Positions 35,801 through 58,322 of a stretch of 64,000 bases of DNA are shown here, piece after piece. Position 1 is the first letter of the stretch; each line of letters begins with the position of its first letter. The DNA lies in contig CM041547.1 in assembly GCA_023238725.1 (NCBI GenBank), positions 25,208,928 through 25,272,927 on the forward strand, read 5' to 3'. The position numbers and the translations under genes are program-made. The DNA comes from Scortum barcoo (taxonomy: Eukaryota; Chordata; Actinopteri; Centrarchiformes; Terapontidae). The notes under the pieces were generated by a model, which saw only the letters and a list, made by a program, of their open reading frames with translations, did no database searches and was not told the origin of the DNA.

Positions 35801-38096
35801 CTGATCAGTAAAATCTGCCCATTGTTAATACCATGTAATATGGCTGAAAGACTCGTCTTTTTGTTTGTTAGTTTTTTTTTGTTGTTGTTGTTTGTCAAAT
35901 TAAACTATTTGACTTGTGTAACAGTGAAGAATTGCTAATGCTAAGTTTGCCAGTTTACACAATTTTAAAAATTTATGGACACACATTATGGACACACAGA
36001 GGTAAAAACTGACCAGCGATCCCATCTTCAAATGTTTACTTAACTAGAACTTGACTTGCCAAAAAGATTTTTGAGAAACTATAATGATAGGACAAAGACT
36101 GATCTGGAGTCTGGAGCTCTGAAGAACTCAATTACAATTAAATAAATCAATTAGATTGGCTTGATATCCAACAGCCAGCCACAGCCAAATGTTCTCAAGT
36201 GTCATTGAGCAAGGCAGTGAACAAGTGTGAAAAGTCTGCTTTCCCAGGGATGGCTCATGGTGAAGATATAATGGAAAGATTATTTTTGCTTCATTAATAT
36301 TAGATTATCTTATTTTTTTTGCTTAAGAGGTTTGGCTTTCATCCTTAAAGAGGCAAAAAGTGGGAGTGAAGTCTCTTTAAATATGTGTCCATGGTAATGA
36401 GTCCAGTAGCCCAGATGCAACTGAAACTATTTGTGATGACAAGGATGATCTCTCTCTCTGGCACCACTGCAGGTGGCTGATCTTGACCTTTTACTGTCTT
36501 TTTAATATTGTGGCAAACCCCTGGAGCTGCATTTCTCCAAAAAAGTGCACAAATTCATGAGTGGGTTTAAAGTGTAAAATGTAATGTGAAATTGGATTTA
36601 AAACCTATTATTCCTATTATTGGACATTTCTTTATAGATTCAAGCAAGTTAGATAATAGGCTTAAAAAAAAAAATCTGGACTAAGTCATGTATGTGGCAT
36701 ACTTTATGACCTAAGAAGAAAGAATTATTAAGATGTTATAATTGTAAGATATGAGACATATTTATGAGATATATTGAGTTATATTAAATAATTCTGTATT
36801 TGAAAATGAGAACAAGAAACTCATAATTATGAGAAACCTTCCCATATTTATGAAACATTAAGTCATAATTATGTGACACATTGTATATACTTTCTCTAAT
36901 TAATAATAAAATATTTATTCTTAGTAGGTCACATTTATGAGATATTTCCCATATTTTTTCAACATTGTATCTCATATAGAAAATATGAGATTGATGATTA
37001 TTTGATGTTTAATTGTGAGAATCGTAAAAACCTAAATTATAAATAATAAATTAACATAATTATTAGGGACAAAAATAAAAATAAATACAAAATCCTATGA
37101 CATTATGACCATTAGTAATTATGAGATACTTAAGCTTCATAAATGAGGAGAGGAAAAAACAATAATAATAAATTTGGATAATAAGATATCACATTAAGTG
37201 AAGACATAGTAATATAATAAACGGCAGTTATAAGGGACACGCATAGTAAAATTGGCAACTTTCACTGTTCATCATTGTATGCTTGTATGCTATGTTCTGT
37301 GAACTGTCATATATTTAGAAAGCGGCAATTAGACCTTTACACAGTGTTCGTTTTGTCATTACAACCAAACCAGATTATGTCACTACCTAATTACTTCAGC
37401 AGCCTCATTTTAACCAAATTTTACACCCCAGTAGTCCCTTACAGGTCCAGAAATCTTTCAAAATAGTCAATGTGAGAGGTGTTTTGTTCAGGTGGCCCGA
37501 TGCATGTTGGGACATGAAAACAACAAGCTTCTGACATTGCATGTGTAGGATGTTTTAAGCACATTTTCATCACCCAGACTGCTCTCTCGCCAGCATTGGG
37601 GCAGGATGTTACCAATAGAGCTCCAGCAGCTCCATCTCTATCTGTGTATCAGAGAGATACAGCACTATTATCTTTTTTCACTCAGGTCTATGTACCAATG
37701 AGGAAGAAAAAACCACTTGATACAGAATTGGCGATGTGGAGCTTTGTGAGAGATGTTATGTAATGTCCGTATATTCTTGGAGGAAAAAAAAAGAGGGTAA
37801 TCACCTGGAAATGAAGAGATGAAAACTAGAGCCTGGAAGCTAGAAAATCGAACTTGTTCAGTAACTGCAAGGTCACTGTTTAGACTCCACAACCAGGATA
37901 GAGGGGCGAGGGAAGTGTCCCTTGAACAAGGCATGTAGCCTCTGTACCAGAAGACTGTAGCTGTACTGGCATGTTCCATAGAAAGAAGCATGCATGCTCA
38001 TCAAACATTTCTGGGATAAAACCAGGGAAACGATCAAGACGGACCTGATGTCCATCAAAGGTGAAAATGGGTGTTAAATGCTTAATTAAAAAAAAG
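32885..38096. other. Convergent intergenic region and tbkbp1 3' UTR
   Basis: There is no coding exon on either strand. The tbkbp1 stop is at 38097, so part of the right side is its 3' UTR. A candidate AATAAA on - lies near 36914-36919, and another at about 33465. The sequence is AT-rich with scattered 'tcataattatgagaaa'-like repeats at 36720-37150. No T-box coding sequence is seen, although mammals carry TBX21 between these genes. Confidence 0.5.
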
Positions 38097-47660
<9,564 letters not shown>

Positions 47661-48398
47661 CAATTAGCTGCAGGAGAGGAAAAGAAAGAGTTGTAGTTGT
47701 TCCCTGGGAAACAGTGCAGAAAACAGACATACAGAAAGGCTAGTAGCCATGTCTGCTCAGTAAGTCATTTTGCACTCTCACCTCACACAGTAGGAGCACA
47801 AATGGAAATAAATCTACAAAGCCCCATCTCCTGGCAGAGGTGACAGTCAGGGTGTGCGTGAGTGTGTGTTTGTGTTTTCAAACTGCAGCCAGAAGCCTAC
47901 CGAGCCCACCAGCCAAAGGTTTCGTGTTTCCCATCTGCTGCCGTAAAGTACATAACCTCTTCTCCCCCCCATGCCTCTAACAAGTGGTTTCCATGTTTAC
48001 AGTGTAAAACTGACCCCTTCAGTCTGACCCCTTTACTATCATTTGATTTTGTGAATTCCCAAGTAATCGCAAAGCAGCATAGGACACACACAGATACACA
48101 TGGAATAAAAATGCCTGTAGCAGAAATATACACATAGCATTAGAGGAATAAATTTGCACTTATAAGAGCAGCTGTAAAGTGCAAGTATGTCCAAGGGTCT
48201 AAGGAGATTCTGTCATCTGTCAGTGCTGAAATGTATTAAGATGCAGTTCCTAAAATAGGCACTGAGTACTAAGAAAACTAAATTAACAAAAGAACTTATG
48301 CTCATACGGCCTTCACAACAAGAATGATAGCATAAGACTTAAATGATGTTCCCTCAACAACATACCTACACAATACACACTACTAACATTCCATCCAT

Positions 48399-48530
<132 letters not shown>

Positions 48531-50061
48531 ATATATGTTAAAAGGTTAGATCTTGGGATGCAAAAAAAGGAAAGGGTTTAAAAGTAAAAAATGTTAACTT
48601 TATGCAAATAGTAATAATAAATAGTAATTATGCAAATAGTAATAATGTTAACAATGCAGATTGTTGTTTCTTGGATCACAATTTTGTATATCCGTATTAC
48701 TGTTACCTCAAAAGTCACAGGTACAAATAAAGATAAAGTGTTGCTTGACACAAAATCCTGCAATTGTTGTTTAACGTTTCTGGTTGATAATCTACATAAA
48801 GCTACTTGCTAGCTTGTGAGTGTTGACAGCAAAGACAAGCAAAAGTAGTGGATGTAACATGGTGTGCTGTGCTTGCAGTCTTGACCATTAGATATTGAGG
48901 AGGTTGGAGTGGATGGTTGGATGTACAAAATGTCACACACTTTTCACACCCTCACTCCTAACCAGCAGACAAGGCTGGTCGATACAGAGATTTGAGGAAG
49001 GTCCTGCACTTGGCCACTATTTGCCAAAAAATAGTTCCAGCACATACAGTAACTCCCTGTGAAATTTTCATTTGGATATTTCTGCTGGGCGCTGCAGTAG
49101 AGAAACCGTTGGGATCATGAACACCAGGACTAGTTTTGAATCAAGCCCCTCAACACCCAGAGAATGAACACTGAAATATTACATTGCCCCCAGCACAAAA
49201 TGTAGTCTATGTTAGAAAATAAACTCCAAAATCTAACCTTTTCACATTTTTTTGTTTAACTCCAGATTATGTTACTCCAGAAATTTGCTCTGTAGGATCT
49301 GAGGTTCAGTTACCTTTTTGGTTACTTACTAGCTTGAAATGCTCATATGGGACAATAGGATGACCAAGTGATAAAAACACACCACTCTGTAAACGTCTTT
49401 GGATTTGTTTTGGTTGGGGACCATTCATACTCAAGTATGATGGTTAGTTGAAGATTAAAAGTTGGTTTTGTGGTTTAGTGTTATGATTAGATTAAAAAAA
49501 ATTCTTTCCACACATTGTGACATTATTAATAGAATATATAGAAATAGAGATGTTCTAGGCTCTTTGCGCTCACCTGAAATGACACGTACAGTTAAAGTGT
49601 AAGCATTATCAGTGCTACCAGCTGGTTTCTCACTGGAATTCCTTGCACTTCATTTCTAACTATTATGTGCATAAATAAGGTTTCATGACTTTATAGCAAT
49701 TTGTTTTCCAACCCCCTGCTGAGCTGTGTTTGTAAATGAGAAATCTGTCTATAAAAAAAAAAAAGAAAAAAGAAAATCTTGACCAAAAATAAGGGTTGTA
49801 TGTTTGGTCATTTATGTCATTTTGGAGGGCACAAATTATTTTGTCAGTTGTTGGACATGTTAATGAATTTCTGCTTCATTTATTTTGATGGGGAAAGGCC
49901 GACTTGTTTTGAGGCCAATGACTTGGTTGGGGGTAAGAACACAATACTGTACAGTACATTAGAATAATACATTTCATACTATTTTGATCATTTCAACTGT
50001 AGTAACTCACAAATCTCTCTCTCTAGAACCTTCATTAATACGCTTTTAGTCACATGTTCAG

Positions 50062-50088
50062 TGTGTGTGTGTGTGTGTGTGTGTGTGT
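50062..50088. repeat. (TG)n microsatellite
   Basis: About 13 TG units in tbkbp1 intron 1. Confidence 0.95.
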
Positions 50089-52442
50089 CTAAAGAAAGCT
50101 GTAGTAGCATAGAGGGTGAGAGGTCAAAGCATCTTTCTGCAGTTAACTCCCACTCTTACAGCCCACAGACTCTGTCTCTCACATGCATGTGTACAGCCCA
50201 CACACTGTCTATTGTCTATCTATCCAGCTCTTCCTCTGTATCTTCTCCTCAATTTTTAACTAAATTCACTCAGCTCTCCTTTTGTTCTGCAGGAGCACAC
50301 ACACAGTGGCAACCAAGGGCAGATCAGAGAAGGGCCATATGTCTTCATCACATGGTTGTTTCATTTATTAATGGACAAATGTTCTGCGTTACCCACAACC
50401 CCCTGCAGCCAAACACAAAGCCCAGTGAACTGCCTCATCAAAGTGTTTGCATTGATGGCATCCATGTTGACCACATAGCAATCGTGATAATGAAACCAAC
50501 AGTGTTTCATCAAATTGACTGTTTTTGCTATCAATGACATTTTATTTTGAACACATTGGCGAGTGTGCTAATTTGTCCAGCAGTGAGCGACATTCAGTAC
50601 AGCACCAGCATTTGTACCATTTATCTGTACCACTTATCAATTACATCCTTGTACCTTGCTTTCTGAGAGGTAAGGTTTCCAACATTTGCTGCGGTTCATT
50701 TTTTTTTCCCTTTTTCTTGGTGAACTCATCACAAAAAAGGGGAAAAGGGTGAGTGAGGTAAAGAAAATGAGGTCTTACAGAGAACATTTGTCTTTCTACT
50801 GTAGTCATGTGACCTTTTCCATAAGTAACACATGGAGACTGACTGCAGTTATTCCCCTAAGCTTTACAAATACTTCAGAAAGATTTGAAGTAATGTAATG
50901 TCGGATTGGGCTTAAAAGACACTTGTTTATGGTCTCAGTTATTCTTTTTCCTTTTTTTCTTATGCTCTCTGTCTGTGATTGCTGTTGACAGAACTTAATA
51001 CTAACTCTTTCGCAAGTTTTATGTAAGAGCTCTAACAGAGATTTAGACCTTCTAGTGGTCCAATTATCCTGAAACATAAGTAACACCACTATGTAAGATA
51101 AAATGCTGTACATTGTTTTGTCTGCAAAGGACTTTTGGGCAAACAAAAGAAATATTAGTATAAGAATTAGTATAATACAAAATATTTCCTCATTTGGTGG
51201 AATACATGTTATGATTATGGTCATTTCTGTATTTTTAATTATGATCATGCCCATTTTGTGGCAAATTAAAGTGGTATTTTGGGTCTTACATGAGAAAAAA
51301 AGAAAGAGAAGAAAAAAATATATTTAAAGACTTAAACAATGCTGAGTAAGTAAAGCCAATGCCAACACATCACAGGTTTTGATAAGGTAAGGTAAGAAAG
51401 TTTAATAAGGTTTTGTTTACATCTGGTTTGTAATGTTGTTCAGTTGTCCATTTTGCACTTTTACTTCAGTCAACACAGCTCTCTACAGAGGCTGCGTAAG
51501 TTGCCAACAAGTGACCCAAGGCTTATTTTCTATATATCCTATCTTTAATCGTGCTATTTGTTTACATGAAAACTAGTGTCAGAGACTCAGTATGTTGAGT
51601 ACTTGTTGGGATACTCCGCAGCTCTCCTAGCGATGGCACAAATGAAATGAAGTTCATAAAGTTGATTGAATGCGTTCACTCTTCCTGCAAGGGGGACCAA
51701 AACAGGCCAACTGAGACAGATTTCCTCCTGATGTTACCTTATGTGTTTGTAGTCTGGTCTTGGTTACACATCTGGGAGTGTTGTAGGTCATCCTCAGCCC
51801 TCTCCTCCCACACATGTACACACATATACCAACTTAAAACATGCTTTCCAAACTCCTTCATCTCCCTCTACCTGCTGCAAAAACAGACTGCTGTTAGAGC
51901 CAACCACATGTAAAGCAAAGCCTCCAAGAGTGATGCAGGTAGAAGCGGGGGATAAGCCAAAAAGTCTTCAGTCCACTTATGTTACGTGATTTGACATCTG
52001 ATGGAAAGCTGTACAGAAAAGCTGAGAGCTGAGGTAATTAATGCCAACTTCAGTTATAAAATGCAGCCATTGTCTTCTGAAGCTCTGAAGAATATTTTTG
52101 CACCTAAGCTTTACAGTTTCATCAAATCTTCTACTGACATCTTGTGTACTTGAAGGTGGCTTGAATCGAGGTCCTGTCAACTGGGACATCATATAGTTCT
52201 ACCAACTAACATGCTCATAGTCTAATTCAGTTAAAAGAATCAAAGCCGCTTATGTTAATGTTACACTATACTTGCCATTTTAACAGTTCTAATGTCTTAC
52301 AAAAGTTCTTCAAGGACATAAATTGAAAACCCAAAACAGCATACACACAGGCACACTTTGAACACTGGCTTGTCAGATGAATCAATTTAGCTTTTACAAC
52401 TTTTAGGTAATGTCTGAAAAGGCAGTGTATTGCGTATGTATG

Positions 52443-54033
52443 TACAGTGGATATAAAAAGTCTACACACCCCTGTTCAAATGCCAGGTTTTTGTGATGTA
52501 AAAAAATGACACCAAGATAAATAATTTCACAACTTTTTCCACCTTTAATGTGACCTATAACCTGTACAATGCAATTGAAAAACAAACTGAAACCTTTACA
52601 GGGGAAAAATAAAAAATAAAAACTTAAAATAACCTGGTTGCATAAATATGCACACCCTTAAACTAATACTTGTTGCAGCACCGTTGGCTTTAATTATAGC
52701 ACTCAGTCTTTTTGGGTAAGAGTCTATCAGCGTGGCACATCTTGATGTGGCAATATTTGCAAAACTGCTCCAAATCTGACAGATTGCGAGGGCATCTCCT
52801 ATGCACAGCCCTCTTCAGATCACCCCACAGATGTTCGATCGGATTCAGGTCTGGACTCTGGCTGGGCCATTCCAAAACCTCAATCTTATTCTGGTGAAGC
52901 CATTCTTTAGTTGATTTGGATGTGTGCTTTGGGTCACTGTCGTGCTGAAAGATGAAGTTCATCTTCAGTTTTCTAACAGAAGTCGGAAGGTTTTGTGCCA
53001 ACACTGACTGGTATTTGGAACTGTTCATAATTCCCTCCACCCTGATTAAGGCCCCAGTTCCAGCTGAAGAAAAACAGCCCCAAAGCATGATGCTGCCACC
53101 ACCATGCTTCACTGTAGGTATGGTGTTCTTTTGGTGATGAGCAGTGTTGTTTTTGCGCCAAATATACCTTTTGGAATTATGGCCAAAAAGTTCAACCTTG
53201 GTTTCATCGGACCACAACACATTTTCCCACATGCGTTTGGGAGATTTCAAATGTCTTTTTGCAAAATGAAGCCGAGCTTGGATGTTTTTCTTCGAGAGAT
53301 CAGGCTTCCGTCTTGCCACCCTTCCCCATAGCCCAGACATATGAAGAAGACGGGAGATTGTTGTCACATATACTACACAGCCAGTACTTGCCAGAAATTC
53401 CTTGCAACTCCTTCAATGTTGCTGTCGGCCTCTTGGCAGCCTCCCTGACCAGTTTTCTCCTCGTTTTATCATCAATTTTGGACGGACATCCTGTTCTTCG
53501 GTAATGTCACTGTTGTGCCATATTTTCTCCACTTGATGATGACTGTCTTCACTGGAAATTCTTTTGTACCCTTCTCCTGACTGATATCTTTGAACAATGA
53601 GATCCTTCTGATGCTTTGGAAGCTCTCTGCAGACCATGGCTTGTGCTGGAAGATGTGGCTACAAAAATGTGAAGAAAAGCCTACTAGAACAGCTGAACTT
53701 TATTTGGGGTTAATCAGAGGCACTTTAAATGGTGACAGGTGTGTGCTGACTCCCATTTTAACATGAGTTTGAATGTAATTGGTTAAATCCGAACACAGCC
53801 ATACCCCCAGTTATAAGAGGGTGTGCACACTTGTGCAACCTCATTATCTCAGTTGTTTATTTTTACTTTACCTCCCTAAAAGATTTCAGTTTGTTTTTCA
53901 ATTGCATTGTACAGGTTATGGGTCACATTAAAGGTGGAAAAAGTTGTGAAATTATTTATCTTGGTGTCATTTTTTTACATCACAAAAACCTGGCATTTGA
54001 ACAGGGGTGTGTAGACTTTTTATATCCACTGTA
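52443..54033 (-). mobile_element. Tc1/mariner element 1 (complete, inactive)
   Basis: A 1587-bp element (52445-54031) is flanked by TA on both sides. Inverted ends begin CAGTGGATATAAAAAGTCTA and extend about 170 bp (left 52445 to about 52600, right about 53885 to 54031) with few mismatches. The transposase lies on -. The long inverted repeats and TA duplication are Tc1 hallmarks. Good repeat similarity suggests a fairly young insertion in tbkbp1 intron 1. Confidence 0.95.
52690..53637 (-). pseudogene. Tc1 transposase, frame-disrupted
   Basis: The catalytic part is one open frame (53367-52690). It contains 'LWGRVARRKPDLSKKN', WSDET (first Asp), 'GGGSIMLWGCFSS', 'HDSDPKHTSK' (second Asp) and 'SPDLNPIEHLWGDLK' (Glu), so the DDE triad is visible. 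The N-terminal DNA-binding part starts at 53637 ('KHQKDLIVQRYQSGEGYKRI') in another frame with part of the helix-turn-helix degraded. The C terminus is shifted ('KTECYN'). It is not expected to be active. Confidence 0.9.
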
Positions 54034-54087
54034 CATATGTACGCAATACATATGTGATGCATACTGAATATCTACAATATCTGCATG

Positions 54088-54124
54088 CAGAAAGAAAGAA
54101 AGAAAGAAAAAGAAAGAAAGAAAG
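54088..54124. repeat. (GAAA)n short tandem repeat
   Basis: About nine imperfect AAAG units just right of Tc1 element 1. Confidence 0.9.
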
Positions 54125-55008
54125 GCTTCTTCAAGGATTTTATATGCAGCAACTCTAGCTGAAATGACTGTATCTTTGCAAAAAACGCTGCTGCTTTACC
54201 ACCATATATTTGACTAATGACTAATGTTCAACTCGAGCATGTATTTCAGATCAAGTTATGTTTATGTTTTAATTATGTTTTTAAAAAATGTAGAGGTCAT
54301 GAAGTACTTGTTTTTTCATCCTAGTGTCTGTGGGACTTCCCTTCAGTCTCCATCAGTCCTGAACCACCCCCGGCAATAAGGCAGGGCAGCCTGTATTTAG
54401 CCTATGATGCGAAACCCAATGATGTCTATTATAAACTGTCTCCTCATTTCTCTGAGACATGGTAATAACTGAAGGTGTCTCAGACCTCTTCCCTCATCTG
54501 GAATATCCTGGCTGGACAGTCTAAGAACAAGCAAGATAGGCAGGAAAGGGCTGACAGGCAAAACTTAGGGGGGCAGTTTGTTACCCTGTGGTATCCATGA
54601 AAACTTACATAGCCACGTTAGCATTTTGTTAATACTCTCCTGGTTTAATGTTGACGCCAGCTACAAGCATCACTCTGGTGGTTTGTTTTTACTTAAAAAC
54701 ACCCTGTAGATCAACATAATCCACAACATTCTTACAGTCATTACATTTAGATTTTTTTTGCCAAAACTGAATCAATACTTAAATCAATAATCAGTTCTGC
54801 CCTTGTTATGTGAATACATTTCCGGTGAACCATCCATCAGTTCTCCTAAATCTGACCCAACTCTTAGCTTAAGAAGAAGGTGAGCATTGATAGCAGTGAG
54901 TTTTACCACAGCAATCCATGGAGCTGATGAAGGAAAACACCAGTCTGTGGGGTAAAACCCTCCTCTAGCTCTCCTTAAACAATTAAGATCACACAACAAC
55001 TACAACAT

Positions 55009-55019
55009 TATTTTTATTA

Positions 55020-55068
<49 letters not shown>

Positions 55069-55070
55069 CA
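55009..55070. repeat. (ATT)n microsatellite
   Basis: About 18 ATT units immediately left of Tc1 element 2. Confidence 0.96.
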
Positions 55071-55104
55071 TCATGTTATACACCAATGATCAATGCCAGT
55101 ACAG

Positions 55105-56619
55105 TACAGTGCATCCAGAAAGTATTCACAACGCTTCACTTTTTCCACATTTTGTTATGTTACAGCCTTATTCCAAAATGAATTAAATTCATTTTCTTCC
55201 TCAAAATTCTACACACAACACCACATAATGACAACGTGAAAAAGGGTTTTTTTTTTAGATTTTCTGCAAATTTATTTTAAAAAAAAAACCTAAGAAATCA
55301 CATGTACATAAGTATTCACAGCCTTTGCCATGAAGCTCAAAATTGAGCTCAGGTGCATCCTGTTTCCACTGATCATCCTTGAGATGTTTCTTCAGCTTAA
55401 TTGGAGTCCACCTGTCCTAAATTCAGTTGATTGGACTTGATTTGGAAAGGCACACACCTGTCTATATAAGGTCCCACAGTTGACAGTGCATGTCAGAGCA
55501 CAAACCACGAAACATGAAGTCAAAGGAATTGTTGGTAGACCTCAGAGACAGGAATTGTCTCAAGGCACAAATCTGGGGAAGGGTACAGAAAAATTTCTTC
55601 TGCTTCGAAGGTCCCAATGATGGTCACTCTGTCAGAGCTCCAGCGTACCTCTGTAGAGAGAGGAGAACCTTCCAGAAGGACAACCATCTCTGCAGCAATC
55701 CACCAATCAGGCCTGTATGGTAGAGTGGCCAGACGGAAGCCACTCCTGAGTAAAAGGCACATGGCAGCCCAGCCTGGAGTTTGCCAAAATGCACCTGAAG
55801 GACTCTCAGACCATGAGAAACAAAATTCTCTGGTCTGATGAGACAAAGATTGAACTGTTTGGTGTTAATGCCAGGTGTTGTGTTTGGAGGAAACCAGGCA
55901 CCGCTCATCACCAGGCCAATACCATCCCTACAGTGAAGCATGGTGGTGGCAGCATCATGCTGTGGGGATGTTTTTCAGCGGCAGGAACTGGGAGACTAGT
56001 CAGGATAGAGGGAAAGATGAATGCAGCAATGTACAGAGACATCCTGGATGAAAACCTGCTCCAGAGCGCTCTTGACCTCAGACTGGGGCGACGGTTCATC
56101 TTTCAGCAGGACAATGACCCTAAGCACACAGCCAAGATAACAAAGGAGTGGCTTCAGGACAACTCTGTGAATGTCCTTGAGTGGCCCAGCCAGAGCCCAG
56201 ATTTGAATCCGATTGAACATCTCTGGAGACATCTGAAAATGGCTGTGCACCGACGTACTTCCCATCCAACCTGCTGGAGCTTGAGAGGTGCTGCAAAGAG
56301 GAATGGGCTGAAACTGCCCAAAGATAGGTGTGCCAAGCTTGTGGCATCATATTCAAAAAGACTTGAGGATGTAATTGCTGCCAAAGGTGCATCAACAAAG
56401 TATTGAGCAAAGGCTGTGAATACTTATGTACATGTGATTTCTTAGTTTTTTTTATTTTTAATAAATTTTGCAAAAATCTCAATTTTTCACATTGTCATTA
56501 TGTGGTGTTGTGTGTAGAATTTTGAGGAAGAAAATGAATTTAATCCATTTTGGAATAAGACTAACATAATGAAATGTGGAAAAAGTGAAGCGTTGTGAAT
56601 ACTTTCCGGATGCACTGTA
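55105..56619 (+). mobile_element. Tc1/mariner element 2 (complete ends, inactive)
   Basis: A 1511-bp element (55107-56617) has TA on each side and inverted repeats of about 215 bp beginning CAGTGCATCC. Within each repeat, AAGTATTCAC occurs twice (55119 and about 55310 on the left), an IR/DR arrangement like Sleeping Beauty-type elements. The transposase is on +. It belongs to a different Tc1 family from element 1, as terminal sequences and transposases are distinct. Confidence 0.95.
55514..56405 (+). pseudogene. Tc1 transposase, internally deleted
   Basis: It starts MKSKELLVDLRDRNCLKAQ. About 60-70 residues of the DNA-binding domain appear deleted, then it continues in other frames ('TLSELQRTSVERGEPSRRTT', 'SGLYGRVARRKPLLSKRH'). 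The catalytic frame from 55789 has WSDETKIELFG, 'FQQDNDPKHTAKITKEW' and 'SPDLNPIEHLW', so the DDE residues are intact. It ends 'VIAAKGASTKY' at 56405. Deletion and frameshift make it non-functional. Confidence 0.9.
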
Positions 56620-56899
56620 TGTATGCTGCGGTCATTAACATCAGACTACATGATATTCCAGACAAATGCAATGACAAATTTATTATTAAAATTTGAAGTG
56701 GTCACATGGATTTTGCAGCAATGTAGCCTACATGTGTGATCTATGGGGGCCCAATATTATCTGCTTTATGTTCTAAAAGAAAGTATGTATACACACATGC
56801 ATACATATATATGTAATGTATTTATTTTATCAGTCACAAGGCGCACACTGTCAATAGTTTTATCGAGGTCACGGTAAGTGAACATGCTGCCCGTTAGAC

Positions 56900-56904
<5 letters not shown>

Positions 56905-56935
<31 letters not shown>
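56905..56935. repeat. (CA)n microsatellite
   Basis: About 15 CA units near the GC-rich region at 57 kb. Confidence 0.95.
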
Positions 56936-56938
<3 letters not shown>

Positions 56939-57508
56939 CCCTCACAGCAGCAGAGTGGGTCCGCTTGATAACATGTTGGTGTACGCTGGTGTCACATCAG
57001 CTCGGCGGCGGCGGCGGGCGGGGTGGGGGGATGTCAACATGATGCATTAACCCACCATTTTAACTCGACGGGTTCCGGTAAACCGACAACACGTGAAGGC
57101 GACGTGTGCAGCCTCAGCTCTGCTCACACTCAGAGAAACGTCCTGTGTTCACTGACACACACTGCACAACAATCCGTCATATAGCGCCGCATAAACTCAT
57201 CTGTGACACTCAAGACTTTACATCGACCTTCCTGAGCTTGGTAATATTTGTGGCTCTTCCTCGCCCTCTCTGTAATGGTAATGTCGATGATATTTGTCTG
57301 CTGCCCTCATAATAATATTCACTCCACCGTCAGTGCGGAGCCTCAGCATCCACCGCTGTGCAACCAAAACATCCCAGCTGACCCGCGGATGCTCCCAAAG
57401 CTTCCGGTAATCCAGGCGGTCAGCACAGATTATGGTTCATCAGATTTAAGGCAGACACAGAACGGGAGGGTGGTACAGGACATACGACGGTGGAGCTGGT
57501 TTACTTAC

Positions 57509-57625
57509 GTCTCTGTAGAAAAGACGTGAAGACGATGGTGCTGATGAGGGTCGACATGATTGGAGTCTGACATCAGCAATGGATGCTGCTGTGTGTGTGT
57601 GTGTGTGTGTGCGTGCGCATATCTC
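57509..57625 (-). promoter_or_regulatory. tbkbp1: Putative tbkbp1 5'-UTR exon
   Basis: On - the segment ends TTTTCTACAGAGAC followed by a perfect donor GTAAGT (57508-57503). It would splice to the acceptor before 47667, where a 7-nt leader remnant precedes the start codon. It contains two upstream ATGs (57573 and 57557 on -) and a (CA)n run at 57590-57612. The transcription start is unknown and the left/right limits are approximate. Additional non-coding exons may exist. Confidence 0.4.
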
Positions 57626-58059
57626 CCCCTCCCCCCTTTGACCGTACAACGGGAAGGGGAGGGCAGATGAGAGAGAGAGCGAAAATGAGGACTAAATTAT
57701 CTTTGATTAGCTTTTTAGTGAACCTCGGTTTTAAAGGAGACATTCATACAGGAGCAGAGATGTTTACAGTCAACACTGTATTGGTACTTATATTCAAACA
57801 ACAAATATTGCAAACAAAACATGTATACAGTGGAAAGTGGATTTGATTGTACCATAGGTGAAGGTAGTTTTAAATAGGATATTTGACATATTTGAAATCC
57901 CTGGATACTTTCTCTTCTTTCTACTTTTAGCGTGTCACACAAATATAGCACCACTGCATGACCATGCTCAAAGCTGTGCTGTGTCCTCAACTGATTCTTG
58001 TTGTTGTGTTCTCTTTGCGCCTTTTGGAATTAGGCCAACATTATTGTAACATTAATGTA

Positions 58060-58322
58060 ACGTTGGTGGTACAGTGGTGCGGTGACTAGCACTGTCGCCT
58101 TACAGCTCAGGGTTCTCCTTTGCCTGTGTGGGTTTCCTCTGGGCACGCCAGCTTCCTCCTACATCCAAAGACATGCAGGTTAACTGGGGATTTGCCCATA
58201 AGTGTGAATTTGAATGTGAGCAGTTGTTTGTCTCTACATGTCGACCCTGTGATTGACTGACATGGACGCCAGCACCGTGGCGACCCCTTGTGAGGATAAG
58301 TGGTATAGATAATGGATGGATG
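58060..58322 (+). repeat. SINE-like repeat, degenerate
   Basis: The sequence runs 'gtggtacagtggtgcggtga' and 'ctagcactgtcgccttacag' (A-box-like head), 'cttcctcctacatccaaaga' and 'catgcaggttaactggggat', then 'gaggataagtggtatagata' and an (ATGG)n tail at 58312-58322. This order is that of a very common fish tRNA-type repeat. The B box ('ggttcgaatcc' expected) is replaced by 'gggttctcctttgcc', so a small deletion is likely. Confidence 0.6.

Noticed and set aside
48710..48960. Search for a CRISPR array or prokaryotic mobile system
   Set aside because: No spaced direct repeats of that type; tandem repeats here are simple microsatellites of a vertebrate genome.
50805..51254. 149-codon ORF on -
   Set aside because: AT-rich composition, no recognisable domain, no splice context; consistent with chance.
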